A DNA stretch of 16,187 bases. Origin: an uncultured Anaerolineaceae bacterium (GTDB lineage Bacteria; Chloroflexota; Anaerolineae; Promineifilales; Promineifilaceae). Within the stretch, counting starts at the first letter, position 1. Every line of letters starts with the position of its first letter. The position numbers and the translations under genes are program-made. The stretch is from positions 1-16,187 of the forward strand of contig CALBTC010000545.1 in assembly GCA_937967805.1 (NCBI GenBank). The letters run 5' to 3'. This document shows positions 13,514-16,187 of the stretch, piece by piece. The notes beneath the pieces were generated by a model. The model saw only the letters and a list, made by a program, of their open reading frames with translations, ran no database searches and was not told the origin of the DNA.

Positions 13514-15775
13514 ATGGATGCATACCAAGCCAACCTATATCTTCCACTTATTGCCGCAGCTCTCTATTTGGGCCTGTTAATCTTGCCCCAAATCCGTCGC
13601 CGACCAGAGAAAAATCAGTCAGCCTGGCTGGTTGCCGCGCTGGTCGTTTCTATCGGCTGGGAATTTTCCATCTTTTTTACAAACAGTATTCCCGTTCCCA
13701 ACTTACCGACGATTGTGCTGCTGGTCTCAGCCGGCACGCTGGCAGCAACAACCGGGGCCTATTTAGATTGGCAGCCGAGGTGGCGCTATTTGGTTTTAGG
13801 AGGAACGGCCGTTTTAACAACCGTCACCATAAACTTGCTGGCACCTAATCGCACCTTCATTCTGCCGGGGGGGCAGTTGATGAATATCACCAATGGTACC
13901 CTGGCAGTTTATTTGACCTGGAGCGGTTTAGCCGGTGGTTTGCTCATCACCACCTGGCGCGAGTATCGTAAGACCCGTTTTCCCTGGCATGCCAACCGCC
14001 TTCTGTTCTGGTTTTCCGTGCTTAGCATCTTTTTTCTAGGCGAACTGCTGCAATTTATTGATGCGCTGGGCTTTATCATTGCCGGGCAATCATTGCGCTT
14101 TTTGGGCATGTTAGGGCTGGCCTATGGCATCGCTTCTTTCCGCATTTTTGACGTGCGCGCCCGCGCCCAACGAGGCATCGCCTTTGTTATTATTAACACG
14201 CTGTCGGCCCTGCCACTGATCCTTTCTGTCATTATTATTTTCCAGTTTGGTGAAGCGCTATATCAGGGTGACAATATCATCACGTCTAGCCTTATTGCGT
14301 TGGCCATTACGTTGGGCTTCTTCCTTTACCAACCGTTTCGTCAGCTAATCGCCCGTTTGGTTTTTCGTTACATGCGCGGCGAAGGTGTGAACGCCGGCCA
14401 GGTGGTGCGCAATTACAGCCAGGCCATCTCCCGTACACTAGATGTACAACAATTGTCGCTCCTCATCGTGGGTACGCTGAGTGAACTGCTAGAAACAAAT
14501 CGGGGTGCCCTTATGCTGGTCACCCAGTTGGAAAATGGCGGTTACGAAGTTGATCCCATCCCGGCAATGGGCATCGTGCCCCGCCATCCAATTCGCTTTG
14601 CCCATGATGATTTGTTTATCAATGCCCTGGTGGACCAGCACCAGCCGCTGCTGCAATATGAGCTGGATTTCAATCCGGCCTTTAAAGAGCTGAGTGACGA
14701 GGAACGCAGCTGGTTAGCGGAAATGACGATGGAAGTGTACGTTCCCGTTAGCAGTGGCGTTAATATTGTAGGATTGATTGCTGTGGGTCCTAAGGTTTCG
14801 GCCGTGCCTTACCAGCCCAACGAACTGGACCTGATGCAAACGCTGGCCGACCAAACCGTAGTTGCCTTGCAAAATGCCCGTCTTTACAGCGAGCTAAACG
14901 AGCAAAACGAACACATTCGCTACTTAAACATTGACCTGGTGGAGCAAAACGAGAAGCTGGAGATCATGGACCGGGTGAAATCTGATTTCATTACAATTGC
15001 CTCTCATGAACTGCGCACGCCGCTGACCCAGGTAAAAGGATATGCCGATATTTTGTCGGCCATGAATGATGAAAATGCGCTGACGCGGGAGCAAACGCGG
15101 GAGATTGTGGGCCACATCAACCGGGCCACTTTGCAGCTAGAACGGCTCATCACCGCCATGCTAGACGCCAGCCAGTTGGATGTAGACGGTATGCAGCTCA
15201 CTTTTGTCAAGACGCAGTTGGATACCGTGCTACGCCTGGCGGTTGAGCCGCTTATCCAGGCCATGCGCGAGCGGCGTATTCACCTGGAAATTGAGGGGGT
15301 AGAGGATTTACCCCCCATCTATGCCGATTTCAAACGATTGGTGCAATCGTTTAACAATTTGCTGGGCAATGCGGTGAAATACACGCCAGACAGCGGCCAC
15401 ATCCATGTGAAGGCCACCAAAGTACCAGGGCAATTTGAGGAAGAATTTTTGGAGATCGTTATTCGAGACACCGGCATTGGCATTGATCCAAAGTTCCATT
15501 CGCTCATTTTTGAGAAGTTTTTCCGCATTGGCGATCCCCAGCTGCACTCCACCGGTAATACCAAGTTTAAGGGGGCCGGCCCCGGCCTGGGGCTGCCCAT
15601 TGCCAAAGGGGTTATTGAGGCACACGGGGGGCGTATTTGGGTTGAGTCTGAAGCGGAGGACGAGGAGCGGCTGCCGGGCAGCAGCTTCAACATCGTTTTG
15701 CCCGTCCGCCCACCCGGTTCAGAAGACATTGTGGATGGAGAAACGGCCGCTCGCCCCGCCTATCTCATTGGCTAA
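13514..15775 (+). CDS. Membrane sensor histidine kinase with N-terminal multi-helix region and GAF domain
   Basis: A 753-aa sensor kinase. Residues 1-280 contain about eight or nine hydrophobic helices, resembling the multi-helix N-terminal region of some kinases; the ligand is unknown. A GAF domain spans about 295-465, followed by a coiled coil (about 466-488). HisKA has the phospho-acceptor His498 in SHELRTPL. The ATPase domain has N box NLLGNAVKYTP (Asn619), G1 DTGIGID (Asp652), F box FEKFFRIGD and G2 GAGPGLGLPIA. All catalytic motifs are intact. No response regulator gene follows; the receiver proteins encoded at 3049 and 7798 are candidates. No clear Shine-Dalgarno precedes the ATG. The phospholipase gene follows after 24 bp, so they are probably cotranscribed. 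Confidence 0.94.
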   Translation: MDAYQANLYLPLIAAALYLGLLILPQIRRRPEKNQSAWLVAALVVSIGWEFSIFFTNSIPVPNLPTIVLLVSAGTLAATTGAYLDWQPRWRYLVLGGTAVLTTVTINLLAPNRTFILPGGQLMNITNGTLAVYLTWSGLAGGLLITTWREYRKTRFPWHANRLLFWFSVLSIFFLGELLQFIDALGFIIAGQSLRFLGMLGLAYGIASFRIFDVRARAQRGIAFVIINTLSALPLILSVIIIFQFGEALYQGDNIITSSLIALAITLGFFLYQPFRQLIARLVFRYMRGEGVNAGQVVRNYSQAISRTLDVQQLSLLIVGTLSELLETNRGALMLVTQLENGGYEVDPIPAMGIVPRHPIRFAHDDLFINALVDQHQPLLQYELDFNPAFKELSDEERSWLAEMTMEVYVPVSSGVNIVGLIAVGPKVSAVPYQPNELDLMQTLADQTVVALQNARLYSELNEQNEHIRYLNIDLVEQNEKLEIMDRVKSDFITIASHELRTPLTQVKGYADILSAMNDENALTREQTREIVGHINRATLQLERLITAMLDASQLDVDGMQLTFVKTQLDTVLRLAVEPLIQAMRERRIHLEIEGVEDLPPIYADFKRLVQSFNNLLGNAVKYTPDSGHIHVKATKVPGQFEEEFLEIVIRDTGIGIDPKFHSLIFEKFFRIGDPQLHSTGNTKFKGAGPGLGLPIAKGVIEAHGGRIWVESEAEDEERLPGSSFNIVLPVRPPGSEDIVDGETAARPAYLIG

Positions 15776-15787
15776 CAAGCCCATCAC

Positions 15788-15793
15788 AGGAGG
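15788..15793 (+). promoter_or_regulatory. Strong ribosome binding site of the patatin-like gene
   Basis: AGGAGG, 6 nt before the ATG at 15800, in the short gap after the kinase stop. It fixes the start, and the gap leaves no room for a terminator. Confidence 0.8.
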
Positions 15794-15799
15794 CATCTC

Positions 15800-16187
15800 A
15801 TGCCCACAGTAGAACGCAAAAATGCTTTGATCCTTTCCGGCGGTGGTGGACGCGGCGCTTATCACGTAGGCGTCATGCGCTTTTTAGAAGAGCATGAATG
15901 GTTTCCACATATTGTGGCCGGTACGTCCATCGGGGCCGTTAACGGTGCCGCCATTGCCTCCGGCCACAGTTCCCGCTCGCTGTGGGCATTGTGGCAGCGG
16001 CTGACCACCGACGACGTGCAGAAGCATCATTGGAACCTGCTGGAAGGTAACTATCTACTGGACACGTCTCCTCTACGGAATACATTACAGGAAAAGGGAT
16101 GGGTCAACTTTAATCGGATCAATTCGGTGGAAGCGGCCGTTCACCTGCGCGTCACCGCCACCGAAATCAACAGCGGCCAACTGCACG
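15800..16187 (+). CDS. Patatin-like phospholipase, C-terminus cut by the window edge
   Basis: The frame is open from the ATG to the window end (129 full codons). It shows the patatin / RssA-type acyl hydrolase N-terminus: oxyanion-hole loop LSGGGGRGAYHVGV (12-25) and nucleophile elbow GTSIG with Ser43, followed by AVNGAAIASG. The partner Asp of the Ser-Asp dyad would lie beyond the window. Family members hydrolyse acyl chains from membrane lipids. No signal peptide or membrane helix is seen, so it is probably cytoplasmic or peripheral. Being second in a likely operon with a membrane sensor kinase, it may act in envelope sensing, but that is inference. Confidence 0.9.
   Translation, partial: MPTVERKNALILSGGGGRGAYHVGVMRFLEEHEWFPHIVAGTSIGAVNGAAIASGHSSRSLWALWQRLTTDDVQKHHWNLLEGNYLLDTSPLRNTLQEKGWVNFNRINSVEAAVHLRVTATEINSGQLH

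Noticed and set aside
412..13812. Recurrent ACGGCCGT as a CRISPR or transposon-end repeat
   Set aside because: Copies are only 8-10 bp, irregularly spaced and embedded in genes; no spacers, target duplications or transposase.

Overview
The window most likely comes from a Chloroflexota bacterium (Anaerolineae or a neighbouring class). Four things point there. The extracellular solute-binding lipoprotein has a VVTEVFxIxGEELVVT stretch followed by a TPTPT linker, a style common in that phylum. Large REC/GAF/PAS signalling proteins occur together. LexA is paired with a Gram-positive/Chloroflexota-type GAAC-N4-GTTC box. A soluble FtsK-like ATPase sits beside lexA. This placement is inferred from family resemblance, not from a search. 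The window is almost fully coding with moderate GC, and I see no insertion sequence, prophage or CRISPR array.

Layout. Bases 1-1567 (minus strand) hold an operon of sppA (S49 signal peptide peptidase) and a membrane-anchored DUF4350-like protein cut by the window edge. Bases 1766-5022 (plus) hold recF, then a REC-GAF-PAS-class III nucleotide cyclase. Bases 5026-7619 (minus) hold rsmG, overlapping by 4 bp a family-5 ABC substrate-binding lipoprotein that has no permease or ATPase genes nearby. From a divergent control region, 7798-9036 (plus) encodes a REC-GAF-PAS protein with no recognised output domain. Bases 9045-11302 (minus) hold lexA, an intrinsic terminator, the FtsK-like ATPase and a tightly coupled 74-aa protein. 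Bases 11493-13100 (plus) hold a gamma-glutamyltransferase-like Ntn hydrolase. Next come tRNA-Ser(GGA) with its own promoter and terminator, an inverted repeat of a dispersed-repeat type, a membrane histidine kinase with a GAF domain (13514-15775), and a patatin-like phospholipase that runs off the right end.

Functional themes are DNA damage response (recF, lexA), signalling (three GAF-containing proteins: cyclase, REC-GAF-PAS, histidine kinase) and housekeeping (rsmG, tRNA-Ser, sppA). The lexA control region is the clearest regulatory signal: a near-consensus promoter whose 17-bp spacer contains a perfect LexA box, which implies autoregulation.

The most striking feature is not a gene. The 8-bp palindrome ACGGCCGT occurs 24 times by my reading where about 0.3 are expected, and 11 copies extend to AACGGCCGTT. 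It occurs in genes on both strands, in all codon phases and in the stem of the lexA terminator. It resembles in kind the HIP1 palindrome of cyanobacteria. Other points worth a second look are non-canonical purine-selecting residues in the cyclase, a Walker B DN in place of DE in the FtsK-like ATPase, and a mismatched tRNA-Ser acceptor stem.
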